Source: Desulfovibrio sp. (GTDB lineage Bacteria > Desulfobacterota > Desulfovibrionia > Desulfovibrionales > Desulfovibrionaceae). Taken from it: a stretch of 64,000 nt of DNA. The DNA lies in assembly GCF_034006445.1 (NCBI RefSeq), contig NZ_JAVESS010000012.1, positions 17,196 to 81,195 on the forward strand. The letters are read 5' to 3'. Within the stretch, counting starts at the first letter, position 1. Each line of letters starts with the position of its first letter. This document shows positions 50,959-59,739 of the stretch, piece by piece. The translations under genes and the position numbers were made by a program. Below the pieces are notes generated by a model. That model worked only from the letters and a program-made list of their open reading frames with translations, made no database searches and had not been told where the DNA came from.

Positions 50959-52323
50959 ATGCTCGACCTCACACCCAAGACCCACATCAATCGCACGGGC
51001 GCGCTCATCAACCCCTGCAAGACCTGTCAGCCCGTGGGCGCGCTGTTCGCCGCCCTTGGCGTGCACAACTGCATGCCTTACAGCCACGGGTCGCAAGGGT
51101 GCGTATCCTATCACCGCACCTATCTGAGCCGCCATTTCAAGGAACCTGCCATCGCCTGCTCCAGCTCCTTCACCGAAGGCGCGTGCGTGTTCGGCGGCGG
51201 CCCCAACATCCGTCAGGGCGCCAAGAACGTCTTTGACGTGTACGATCCCGACATCATTGCCGTGCACACCACCTGCCTTTCCGAAACCATCGGCGACGAC
51301 CTCAATACCTATATTGAGGAGATGGACATCCCCGACGGCAAGCTTGTGGTGCACTGCAACACGCCCAGCTACGTGGGTTCGCACGTCACGGGTTTTGCCA
51401 ACATGATGGCGGGCTTCATCAAGTATCTGGCCACCAAGGGCACGGCCACGGAAACGGTGGGGGTGTTTCCCGGTTTTGTGAACCCCGGCGACATCCGCGA
51501 ATACAAGCACATGCTCAAGCGCATGAAGATCAGAAACATCATGTTCCCGGACTGCTCCAACGTCATGGACGCCCCCATGACAGGCAAATACAAGATGTAT
51601 CCTGACGGCGGCACCACCACTGATGAGATTCGCGCGCTGGGTTCCTGCCGCAAGGTGGTGGCCCTGGGCCGACTCACCAGCGAGGAGCCTGCCAGCCAGC
51701 TCAAGCGCAAGTGCGGCGTGGACTACGACCTGCTGCCCCTGCCCCTCGGCCTGGCGGACACCGACACCTTCATCATGGCGCTGGCCTCGCTCAACGGCGG
51801 CGATGTGGACCCCTACCTTGAAGAAGAACGCGGCCGCCTGCTGGACCTCATGCTGGACGCCAACCCCTACTTCTACGGCAAAAAGGTGGCTGTGTACGGC
51901 GACCCCGACACGGTGCTCGGTCTGACCCGCTTCTGCCTCGAACTGGGCATGACTCCAACCTATGTGCTCACGGGCACGCCCGGCGATGCCTTTGTGCGGC
52001 TGGCCACGGCCCTGTTCAAGGAATACGGCAAGGAATCGCAGTGCCAGGCCTTTGCCGCCAAGGATCTCTTTGACCTGCACCAGTTCATCAAGAACGAACC
52101 TGTGGATCTTCTGCTGGGCAACTCGCACGGCAAGCAGATTGCCAAGGCCGAGAACATTCCCCTGGTGCGGGCGGGCTTTCCCGTGCTTGACCGCTACGGA
52201 CACGGCTCGCAGAGCATGGTGGGCTACCGCGGGGCCTTCAATCTGGCCACAAAAATCGCGGACGCCCTTATGGACGAATACGACCGCCACTGCGCGGATG
52301 AAGATCTGGAACTTGTTATGTAG
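50959..52323 (+). CDS. nifK: Nitrogenase molybdenum-iron protein beta chain
   Basis: 454 residues, shorter than Azotobacter NifK because it lacks about 50 N-terminal residues, as in Clostridium. P-cluster ligands are Cys23 (NPCKTCQPVGA), Cys48 (HGSQGCVSY) and Cys106 (HTTCLSETIGDD). The ATG at 50959 follows the nifD TAG by two bases, with GGGAGAA just upstream. The longer in-frame start at 50893 lies inside nifD and is not credible. A 59-base GC-rich gap precedes nifE. Confidence 0.97.
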   Translation: MLDLTPKTHINRTGALINPCKTCQPVGALFAALGVHNCMPYSHGSQGCVSYHRTYLSRHFKEPAIACSSSFTEGACVFGGGPNIRQGAKNVFDVYDPDIIAVHTTCLSETIGDDLNTYIEEMDIPDGKLVVHCNTPSYVGSHVTGFANMMAGFIKYLATKGTATETVGVFPGFVNPGDIREYKHMLKRMKIRNIMFPDCSNVMDAPMTGKYKMYPDGGTTTDEIRALGSCRKVVALGRLTSEEPASQLKRKCGVDYDLLPLPLGLADTDTFIMALASLNGGDVDPYLEEERGRLLDLMLDANPYFYGKKVAVYGDPDTVLGLTRFCLELGMTPTYVLTGTPGDAFVRLATALFKEYGKESQCQAFAAKDLFDLHQFIKNEPVDLLLGNSHGKQIAKAENIPLVRAGFPVLDRYGHGSQSMVGYRGAFNLATKIADALMDEYDRHCADEDLELVM

Positions 52324-52382
52324 GGCCGCAAGGCCGCAATCGGGCGGGGCCGTCACGGCTCCGCCCCGCGAGGGGGTTCCCC

Positions 52383-53825
52383 ATGTCTGCTGAAATACTT
52401 GAAGAACGTCGCCAATCCATCCACACCAAGGAAGAGCATGGCGCGAATACCACAAAGGGGAACAGTGGCGGCTGCGGCGGCAACGGCATGCGTTGCGACA
52501 CGGCCAGCGTGGCCGGGGCCGTGAGCCAGAGGGCCTGCGTGTACTGTGGTGCGCGCGTGGTGCTCAACCCCATTACCGACGCCTTTCATATCGTGCACGG
52601 CCCCATCGGCTGCGCCAGCTATACCTGGGACATTCGCGGCAGCCTGACCAGCGGGTCGGAACTGTACCGCAACAGTTTTTCCACCGACCTTCAGGAAAAG
52701 GACATCGTCTTCGGCGGAGCGGAAAAACTCGCCGCCGCCATTGACGAAGCCGTGGCCAACTACGCGCCCAAGCTCATCTTTGTGTACGCCACCTGCATCG
52801 TGGGCGTCATCGGCGACGATATTGAGGCCGTATGCGGCCAGGCCGAAGCAAAGCACGGCATCCGCGTCATCGCGGTCAAGGCTCCGGGCTTTTCGGGCAC
52901 CAAGTCCACAGGCTACCGCATGGCCTGCAACGCCCTCATGCAGCTCATGCTGCCGCACGCGGGCCAGCCCAAGGTGCAGGGCGTCAACATCCTTGGCGAT
53001 TACAACCTGGCCGGGGAAATGTGGATCATCAAAAATTACCTGCGCGCCATGGGCATTCCCGTTGTTGCCGCCATCACCGGCGACGCGGCCTATGAGGCGC
53101 TTATCAAGGCTCCGGCCGCCCAGCTCAATATCGTGCAGTGCGCAGGCTCCATGATGTACCTCGCCCGCCGCATGGAAGACGAACTGGGCGTGCCCTGGAT
53201 GCGCGCCAGCTTCTTTGGTGTTGAAGACACCTCAACGGCCCTGCGGCAGGTGGCCGAACGCCTGGGCGATGTGCAGGCCCTGCACCGCGCAGAGACCATT
53301 ATCGGCAAGCGCTCCGTGGAGGCCACGGATTTTCTTGACCGCTACAGGCCGCACTTTGTGGGCAAAAAGGCCGCCATCTTTGTGGGCGGCGGCTTCAAGG
53401 CCATCTCGCTCATCCGTCAGTTCAACGAAATGGGCATTGAAACCGTGCTTGTGGGCACCCAGACCGGCAAGCCCGAAGATTATGAAATCATCGCGGGTCT
53501 GGTGAATCCCGGCACCGTCATTCTGGACGACGCCAACCCGGCGGAACTGGAAGCCTTCATGAAGGAAAAGGGCGCGGACATTCTGGTGGGCGGCGTCAAG
53601 GAACGCCCGCTGGCGTACAAACTGGGCATTGCCTTCTGCGATCACAACCACGAGCGCAAGCACGCGCTGGGCGGTTTTGAAGGCGTGGAAAACTTCACCC
53701 GCGAGGTGAATCTTTCCCTCAGCAGCCCGGTCTGGAAACACACGCGAGGGGCCGATTCCTACGCGGCCACGGCTTCTGTACAGGCCGACCTGGTGCGCCG
53801 GGCCCTGTCAGACAACCCCGCATAG
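52383..53825 (+). CDS. nifE: Nitrogenase cofactor scaffold protein NifE
   Basis: 480 residues, NifD-like. With NifN it forms the scaffold on which the NifB-cofactor becomes FeMo-co. Cluster Cys are in QRACVYCGARVVL, HGPIGCASYTWD and YATCIVGVIGDD. The N-terminus contains an extra GGCGGNGMRCD segment. The cofactor-binding Cys is in IVQCAGSMMYLA. GAGGGGG lies six bases before the ATG. It is followed by 146 bases with short direct repeats (CAGACATGCAGCC) before the NifN-NifB gene. Confidence 0.96.
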   Translation: MSAEILEERRQSIHTKEEHGANTTKGNSGGCGGNGMRCDTASVAGAVSQRACVYCGARVVLNPITDAFHIVHGPIGCASYTWDIRGSLTSGSELYRNSFSTDLQEKDIVFGGAEKLAAAIDEAVANYAPKLIFVYATCIVGVIGDDIEAVCGQAEAKHGIRVIAVKAPGFSGTKSTGYRMACNALMQLMLPHAGQPKVQGVNILGDYNLAGEMWIIKNYLRAMGIPVVAAITGDAAYEALIKAPAAQLNIVQCAGSMMYLARRMEDELGVPWMRASFFGVEDTSTALRQVAERLGDVQALHRAETIIGKRSVEATDFLDRYRPHFVGKKAAIFVGGGFKAISLIRQFNEMGIETVLVGTQTGKPEDYEIIAGLVNPGTVILDDANPAELEAFMKEKGADILVGGVKERPLAYKLGIAFCDHNHERKHALGGFEGVENFTREVNLSLSSPVWKHTRGADSYAATASVQADLVRRALSDNPA

Positions 53826-53971
53826 CCAAAAGGCCATGTCTGGAGGCAATGCCAAGCCGCATTGCCAAGCCGTACAGCCCATACATGCGGCCCAGACATG
53901 CAGCCCAGACATGCAGCCCCGCCATATAGCAAGACCGCGCCGCTTCCGCCCGCGCGAACAAGGAGACGATC

Positions 53972-56788
53972 ATGAGCGCCAACCTGGTAAACCTGAACAC
54001 CAACCCCTGCAAGATGTGCATGCCCCTGGGCGCGGCCACGGCTTTTTACGGCATCAGAAAGTGCATGACCATTCTGCACGGTTCGCAAGGGTGCAGCACC
54101 TACATACGGCGGCACATGGCCACCCATTACAATGAACCCGTGGATATCGCCTCCTCCTCCCTGACCGAAGAGGGCACGGTGTTCGGCGGCGCCAAAAACC
54201 TCATCAAGGGGCTGGAAAACCTCATCAGGCTGTATGAGCCGGAGGTCATCGGCGTGGCCACCACCTGCCTGGCCGAAACCATTGGCGAAGACGTGCCCGC
54301 CATCATCAGGGATTTTTACGAAAGCCACCCGGACGTGAAGGCCGCCATCATATCCGTGGCCTCCCCCGGCTACGGCGGCTCGCAGTACGAAGGATTTTTC
54401 CGCGCACTGCACGCCGTGGTGCGCCAGGTGCCTATGAATCCCACACCCAACGGCCGCGTCAACATCATCACGGGGCATCTTTCCGCCGCCGACACGCGGG
54501 CGCTCAAGGCCCTGCTGGACGCGAGCGGCCTCGACCACGTGCTGCTGCCCGACCTTTCGCAGAATCTGGACGGCGGCCACGAGGAAATCTACAACCGCCT
54601 GCCCCAGCACGGCACGACCCTTGAAGACATCGCCCTCATGGCCGGGGCGCGCATAACGCTGGAACTGGCCCCCTTCTGCCCTGAGGAATACTCCCCCGGC
54701 GCATATTTGCGCGAAGCCCACGGCGTGCCCCTGTTGCGCATGGGCCTGCCCGTGGGTCTGAGCCTCACCGACGCTTTCGTGTCCACCCTTGAAGCTCTGG
54801 GCGGGCAGGTGCCCCAAAGCGTGCGACAGGACCGCGCCCGTCACCTGGACGCCATGATAGACGCCCACAAGTACAATGCCCAATGCCGCGCCGCCATCTT
54901 CGGCGAGCCGGACATGGTGCACGCCCTTGCGCACGCCTGCTGTGAAAACGGCGTGACGCCAGTGGTCGTGGCCACGGGCGCGCGTTGTCCCGGCCTGGAC
55001 GCGGCCCTGCGCCCGACCATGACCAGGGCCGCTGAAACCCAGTTTGTGGATGGCTTCGACATCCTTGATTTCGCCGACTTCACGGCCATTGAAAACGCGC
55101 TGCTGCACCACGACGTAAACCTCATGATAGGCAATGGCGACGGCCGCCGCATTGAGGAACGCCGCCACATCCCCCTGCTGCGCTACGGCTTTCCCATTCA
55201 CGACAGGATGGGCGGCCAGCGCACGCGCCTTCTTCTGTACGACGGAGCGACCTCATTGATGGAGTCCACCGCCAACGCCATGCTGGCGCGTACAGAGGTC
55301 AGCTTTCGCGAAGAACTGTTCCACAAGTACTACAGGGATAAAGAGGAAAATACCGCCAACACCCCAATCAGCGACCTCTCCTGTAGTCCGGCGGAGCCGC
55401 AGGCCGTGCCGCACACGGCACGGCCTGCGCCATCGCCCGCTGTGCCCGGCATCAGCGAGCGCACGGCGTCCCACCCCTGTTTCAGCTGCGGCGCCTGCTC
55501 CACGTCCGCCCGGCTGCATCTGCCCATCGCGCCCCTGTGCAACCTGAGCTGCAACTACTGCCTGCGCAAGTACGACTGCCCCAACGAAAGCCGCCCGGGC
55601 GTGACCACCGCCGTGCTTTCGCCACAGCAGGCATTCGAGCGTTTCATTGAGGTGCGGCGCGACATGCCCAACCTTACGGTGGTGGGCATAGCCGGGCCTG
55701 GGGACTCCCTTGCCAATGCCGAGGCCACCTTTCGCACGCTGGAAATGATTCGCGCCGAAGACCCGGCCATCACCTTCTGCATGTCCACCAACGGTCTGGC
55801 CCTGCCCGAATTTGTGGAGGACATGAAGCGCGTGGGCGTGAGCCACGCCACCGTGACCATCAATGCCGTAGACCCCGCCATCGGGGCGCGCATCTACCGT
55901 TACGCCGAGTTCAACGGCACGCGGTACACAGGTGAAACCGCCGCTGGCCTGCTTCTGGCAAACCAGCTGGCGGGCCTGCGGGCGCTCACGGCGGCGGGCA
56001 TTGTCTGCAAGGTCAACACAGTGCTGCTCAAGGGCATCAACGACCACCACATCCCCACGGTTGTGGAGACCGTCCGCGACCTTGGCGCACATATGACCAA
56101 CATCATGCAGCTTATTCCCGTCAAGGGCAGCGCCTTTGAGCACATGCCCCTTGTGAGCAACAGGGAACTTACGGACATGCGCAAGCGCTGCGAGCCGACC
56201 CTCAAGCAGATGTACCACTGCAAGCAGTGCCGGGCCGACGCCATTGGCCTGCTGGGCGACGACCGCTCCATTGACTACCGGCCCGTCAAAATTGACGCGC
56301 GGCCTGACGCGGTTCCTGCCCCGATCCTGGCCCAGGTCACGGCCCCGGCGGCGGCCCATGCGACAGCTCATGCGGCAGCCCATGCGGCAGCCCATGCGGC
56401 AGCGGCTCCGGCGACGGATCCCGCAGCCAGCCCCGCGCCCATTGCCCGGCGCATACGCATAGCCGTGGCTTCCAAGACGGGCGGCACCGTGGATCAGCAC
56501 TTTGGCCAGGCAGACCAGTTCTTCATTTATGAAAGCGACGGGCGGCAAGCCAGCTTTGTGGAAACGCGCAGCGTGTCCCGCTACTGCAAGGGCATGGATG
56601 ATTGCGGTGAAAAGACGGAGCGCATGGACGGCATCCTTGCCGCCGTGCAGGACTGCGAAGGTGTGGTTGCCCTACGCATCGGCGCGAGCCCTCTGGAAAA
56701 GCTGCAAAACAGGGGCATCAGCGTATTCACACGTTACGAGAAGGTAGACACAGCCGTTAATGAGGCAGCCAGGGCCCTTTGCGGTTGA
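53972..56788 (+). CDS. nifNB: NifN-NifB fusion with C-terminal NifX-like domain
   Basis: 938 residues. NifN occupies about 1-450 (NPCKMCMPLGAATAFYGIRK, GSQGCSTYIRRHMA, TTCLAETIGED). A Pro/Ala linker leads to NifB from about 503: CFSCGACSTS, then the radical-SAM motif CNLSCNYC (about 523-530) and the trailing KYDCPNESR. A His/Ala-rich linker with four AAHA-type repeats (about 790-815) joins a NifX/NafY-like domain (about 827-938, AVASKTGGTVDQHFGQADQF) that should hold the cofactor precursor. So synthesis and scaffold activities are on one chain. An AAGGAG ribosome site precedes the ATG. Confidence 0.95.
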   Translation: MSANLVNLNTNPCKMCMPLGAATAFYGIRKCMTILHGSQGCSTYIRRHMATHYNEPVDIASSSLTEEGTVFGGAKNLIKGLENLIRLYEPEVIGVATTCLAETIGEDVPAIIRDFYESHPDVKAAIISVASPGYGGSQYEGFFRALHAVVRQVPMNPTPNGRVNIITGHLSAADTRALKALLDASGLDHVLLPDLSQNLDGGHEEIYNRLPQHGTTLEDIALMAGARITLELAPFCPEEYSPGAYLREAHGVPLLRMGLPVGLSLTDAFVSTLEALGGQVPQSVRQDRARHLDAMIDAHKYNAQCRAAIFGEPDMVHALAHACCENGVTPVVVATGARCPGLDAALRPTMTRAAETQFVDGFDILDFADFTAIENALLHHDVNLMIGNGDGRRIEERRHIPLLRYGFPIHDRMGGQRTRLLLYDGATSLMESTANAMLARTEVSFREELFHKYYRDKEENTANTPISDLSCSPAEPQAVPHTARPAPSPAVPGISERTASHPCFSCGACSTSARLHLPIAPLCNLSCNYCLRKYDCPNESRPGVTTAVLSPQQAFERFIEVRRDMPNLTVVGIAGPGDSLANAEATFRTLEMIRAEDPAITFCMSTNGLALPEFVEDMKRVGVSHATVTINAVDPAIGARIYRYAEFNGTRYTGETAAGLLLANQLAGLRALTAAGIVCKVNTVLLKGINDHHIPTVVETVRDLGAHMTNIMQLIPVKGSAFEHMPLVSNRELTDMRKRCEPTLKQMYHCKQCRADAIGLLGDDRSIDYRPVKIDARPDAVPAPILAQVTAPAAAHATAHAAAHAAAHAAAAPATDPAASPAPIARRIRIAVASKTGGTVDQHFGQADQFFIYESDGRQASFVETRSVSRYCKGMDDCGEKTERMDGILAAVQDCEGVVALRIGASPLEKLQNRGISVFTRYEKVDTAVNEAARALCG

Positions 56789-56872
56789 GCTCATCCTTCT
56801 CGCGACGCGGCCCGAGGCTTGGCGGGCCGCGTCGCCCTCAGGGGCACTACCAGCCAAAGGCAGGCATGCCAC

Positions 56873-58102
56873 ATGCATACGTTTCAACTGCTGGACACCA
56901 CGCTCAGCCTCTTCAGCACTGCCATGCGCCCTGGTTCATACCGCCGCAGGCCAAGGCTTTCACGCGAGGACCTTACCCACTGGGCCGTGAAATGGCTGGC
57001 CCTCCTGCAGGATATGGGCTTTTTTGTGGAAATTCCGCCCGACCTGCCGGAATCGCTCCATGCCGCCGCGTCCACTGCGGCCACCTCGGCCACCGCGACC
57101 GCCGCGACCACCGCGACCACCGCGCCCACCGTGAGAAAGGGCACATTCTATAGCAATCAGTACGAACCGCTGCCAGATGCGGAAGCTGGCAGCGAATACA
57201 TAACAGACACTCCGGGCATGGACGCGGGCCTGACTTCAGACGGCCAGGCATCATGGCTGCGCCTGCGTGGCTGCGACCACGCCCTCCCCTACACGGAATG
57301 CGGCTTTTTCGACAGGCTCATGCCCCTGCGCGACGTGCTGGAATTCTGTCCCGGCGATCAGGCGGGCTGCGCCACCGCTCTGGCGGTTTTGTGGCTTTTG
57401 CGGGGCGGCAGGCGGGTGGTGGGCAGCATAGGCGGTTCAGCCCTGCACGGGCCATCCTCCGGCCCGGCACTGGAAGAAGTGGCCCTGTGTCTTGAAAATC
57501 ATGAGGTGCAAACAAATTTGCGCAACCTGCACCTCCTGCCCGAGGCAGCGGCCCTGCTGCACAAGGCGGGCTTCACTGTCCCCTCCCACAAGCCTGTGCT
57601 GGGCAACCAGATATTCGCCGTGGAATCGGGCATTCACGTGGACGGCATTGCCAAAAATCCCGCTCTTTATGAAGCCTATGCGCCCGAGAGCGTCGGCCTT
57701 GAGCGCAGCATTGTGGTGGGCAAACACTCCGGCAGGGCCGCCCTGCGCCTCAAGGCCGCCCAATTGGGCATTGATCTGCCAGAAGCGCACGAAGGCCGTC
57801 TGCTGGCTGTTGTGCAAAAAATGGCCGTGCGCCAACAGCACAGCCTCAGCGACAGACAGTTCGCCATGCTCTGCGAATCCATCACCCTGCCCTCCGGCAG
57901 AAAACAGCGGGCCGCTGCGACAGGCGCAAAGGACGCGCCCATCACAACCACCGTGGCCACCGCGCCCATCACAACCTCCGTGACAGGCGCTACGGTCGCA
58001 GCCACTTCAACAGCCGCGACCGCTACAACAACCGCAACAGCCGCGACCGCCGCAAAAGGCGTAAAGGGCGCAACCGCCCAATCGGAGAAAAGGCATGGCT
58101 GA
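56873..58102 (+). CDS. nifV-omega: Homocitrate synthase, omega-type subunit (split NifV)
   Basis: 409 residues from the ATG at 56873. The C-terminal part of a NifV/LeuA-type enzyme: GNQIFAVESGIHVDGIAKNP and the following SVGLERSIVVGKHSGRAAL (about 245-290) form the second domain. The N-terminal QLLDTTLS resembles a degenerate TIM-barrel start. Two Ala/Thr-rich low-complexity stretches (about 63-85 and 350-400) are odd and are encoded by short GC-rich direct repeats. It overlaps the alpha gene by eight bases, as in the C. pasteurianum nifV-omega/nifV-alpha pair. It supplies homocitrate for FeMo-co together with the alpha subunit. Confidence 0.85.
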   Translation: MHTFQLLDTTLSLFSTAMRPGSYRRRPRLSREDLTHWAVKWLALLQDMGFFVEIPPDLPESLHAAASTAATSATATAATTATTAPTVRKGTFYSNQYEPLPDAEAGSEYITDTPGMDAGLTSDGQASWLRLRGCDHALPYTECGFFDRLMPLRDVLEFCPGDQAGCATALAVLWLLRGGRRVVGSIGGSALHGPSSGPALEEVALCLENHEVQTNLRNLHLLPEAAALLHKAGFTVPSHKPVLGNQIFAVESGIHVDGIAKNPALYEAYAPESVGLERSIVVGKHSGRAALRLKAAQLGIDLPEAHEGRLLAVVQKMAVRQQHSLSDRQFAMLCESITLPSGRKQRAAATGAKDAPITTTVATAPITTSVTGATVAATSTAATATTTATAATAAKGVKGATAQSEKRHG

Positions 58103-58958
58103 CGTCATTCTTGTGGATACCACGCTGCGCGACGGAGAACAGGCCCCTGGATTCGCGTTTTCGCGCGGTCTCAAGGTGCGTCTGGCGGCCCTGCTGGACG
58201 CTGCGGGCGTGGGCCAGATCGAGGCGGGCATCCCGGCCATGGGGCCTGGCGAGAGAAAAACCCTGTGCAAGATTATGGACGTCTGTTTTCAGGCCCGCGT
58301 TTCAACCTGGAACCGGCTTTGCGAGGCTGACATCAAAAATTCCCTGTCCTGCGCGCCGCATGTCATCCACGTATGCTGCCCTCTTTCTGACCGGCAGATA
58401 TTCTGCAAGCTCAGAAGCGACAGGGACAAGGTCATGACCGCCCTGCAGCGCTGCATTGAACTGGCCGCCTCTGGCGGAGCCGAGGTCAGCGTGGGTTTTG
58501 AGGACGTATCGCACGTCACGGGCCAACAGCTGGCGCAGGCGGCGACCGCAGCGGCGCAAGCCGGGGCCAGGCGCATACGCCTCAGCGATACGGTGGGCAG
58601 GTACACGCCCGATGCCGTGGCCAAGGCCGTACGCCTTGTGCTCCGGCAGGGCCTGGAGGCCGAGATACACGCCCACAATGACTTTGGCATGGCCGTGCCC
58701 AACTCGCTCATGGCCGCATACGCGGGAGCGCGCTATGTGGACACCACCCTGTGGGGCATTGGCGAAAGGGCGGGAAACTGCGGCATGGGAGCTTTTACGG
58801 CGGCTCTGGATCGCCTTGAACATCACAACTGTGCAGTCAGTGGTCAGGGCGCGGCCCGCCTTGAAAAAAAGGCCGCTCCCTTTATTCCGCGCGCTCTTCT
58901 GGAAGCGTGGAACGTGCCCGCCGCCCGCACGGCGCGGTGCGCGTTTACCGCTTCATGA
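58095..58958 (+). CDS. nifV-alpha: Homocitrate synthase, alpha-type subunit (split NifV, catalytic barrel)
   Basis: 287 residues, TIM barrel only. The metal-binding start is LVDTTLRDGEQAPGF (about 6-20) and the second metal site HAHNDFGMAVPNS (about 190-202). GIGERAGNCGMGAF is the acetyl-CoA-loop motif. It condenses 2-oxoglutarate with acetyl-CoA; the C-terminal domain is on the omega protein. GGAGAAAAGG directly precedes the ATG, inside the omega gene. A 58-base gap leads to the AnfO-like gene. Confidence 0.93.
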   Translation: MADVILVDTTLRDGEQAPGFAFSRGLKVRLAALLDAAGVGQIEAGIPAMGPGERKTLCKIMDVCFQARVSTWNRLCEADIKNSLSCAPHVIHVCCPLSDRQIFCKLRSDRDKVMTALQRCIELAASGGAEVSVGFEDVSHVTGQQLAQAATAAAQAGARRIRLSDTVGRYTPDAVAKAVRLVLRQGLEAEIHAHNDFGMAVPNSLMAAYAGARYVDTTLWGIGERAGNCGMGAFTAALDRLEHHNCAVSGQGAARLEKKAAPFIPRALLEAWNVPAARTARCAFTAS

Positions 58959-59016
58959 AGCACACGCACTACCTGAAACCGGTTCCACCCAACGGAACCC
59001 TGCCAGTGAGGCTCAT

Positions 59017-59739
59017 ATGGAATGTACCTGCATTGCCCTTCTGGAAGACGAACAGGAATGCCTGACCACGACCAAGAAGTGTACACGCCTTGCTGTATGG
59101 CAACGGCCCCCCGCCGGACACGGCGGCGAAACCGGCCCGCCCCCCCCAGGGCATGGCGGCGAAATCGGCCTGCCTCCCGCAGGCGCGTGGCGGCGGCTGA
59201 AAATCATCCCCTTCACCCTTTCAGGTTGTTATGAACTGGTGGACATGCGCAATCGTTTGAGGACCATAGAACAGCTCCTGCCCCAGGGAGCCGTCATCGC
59301 CGGAACCTCCATTGCTGGCCTGGCCTACAGCGAACTGAACCAGATGGGCTTCTGCCTGTGTGAACTTGAACGCTTCAGCCCGGAAATTCTTGACGCCCTG
59401 GCGGCAGAAGTGGCGGCCTCCGCCGAGTCTTCCGCCCAGGTTCCGGCAGAGCCCGTGGCTGGCGACAGTCCCGGGGCATACACAATCAACCTTGTGGAGG
59501 TTCAGGCGGCACACCCTGAAGTTTCCTCCAAAAAAGCCCTGCGCCCCTTCCTGGCGTCAACGCCCTTTGTGGAGCTCGAGATCATCTGTTCCCACATGCC
59601 GCCCTGGCTGGAAGGGCATATAAAGGATCACAATCTGACCTGCTCCCGTTCGCGGACGCAGGATGGCCGCCTGCGCCTGCGCATTTCGCACGCCCTGTGC
59701 GACGACGCCCGCAACACCCCCATGGGAGACAGAACATGA
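59017..59739 (+). CDS. AnfO-like nitrogenase accessory protein
   Basis: 240 residues. The pattern KIIPFTLSGCYELVDMRNRL, then LLPQGAVIAGTSIAGLAYSE and the end SSKKALRPFLASTPFVELEI with CSHMPPWLEGHI matches AnfO, a protein first seen next to Fe-only nitrogenase genes whose function is not settled. The N-terminal 20-60 region is an expanded Pro/Gly repeat (GHGGETG, GHGGEIG). The longer open frame upstream runs across nifV-alpha in another frame and is not real. It ends ATGA, overlapping the next gene by four bases. Confidence 0.75.
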   Translation: MECTCIALLEDEQECLTTTKKCTRLAVWQRPPAGHGGETGPPPPGHGGEIGLPPAGAWRRLKIIPFTLSGCYELVDMRNRLRTIEQLLPQGAVIAGTSIAGLAYSELNQMGFCLCELERFSPEILDALAAEVAASAESSAQVPAEPVAGDSPGAYTINLVEVQAAHPEVSSKKALRPFLASTPFVELEIICSHMPPWLEGHIKDHNLTCSRSRTQDGRLRLRISHALCDDARNTPMGDRT

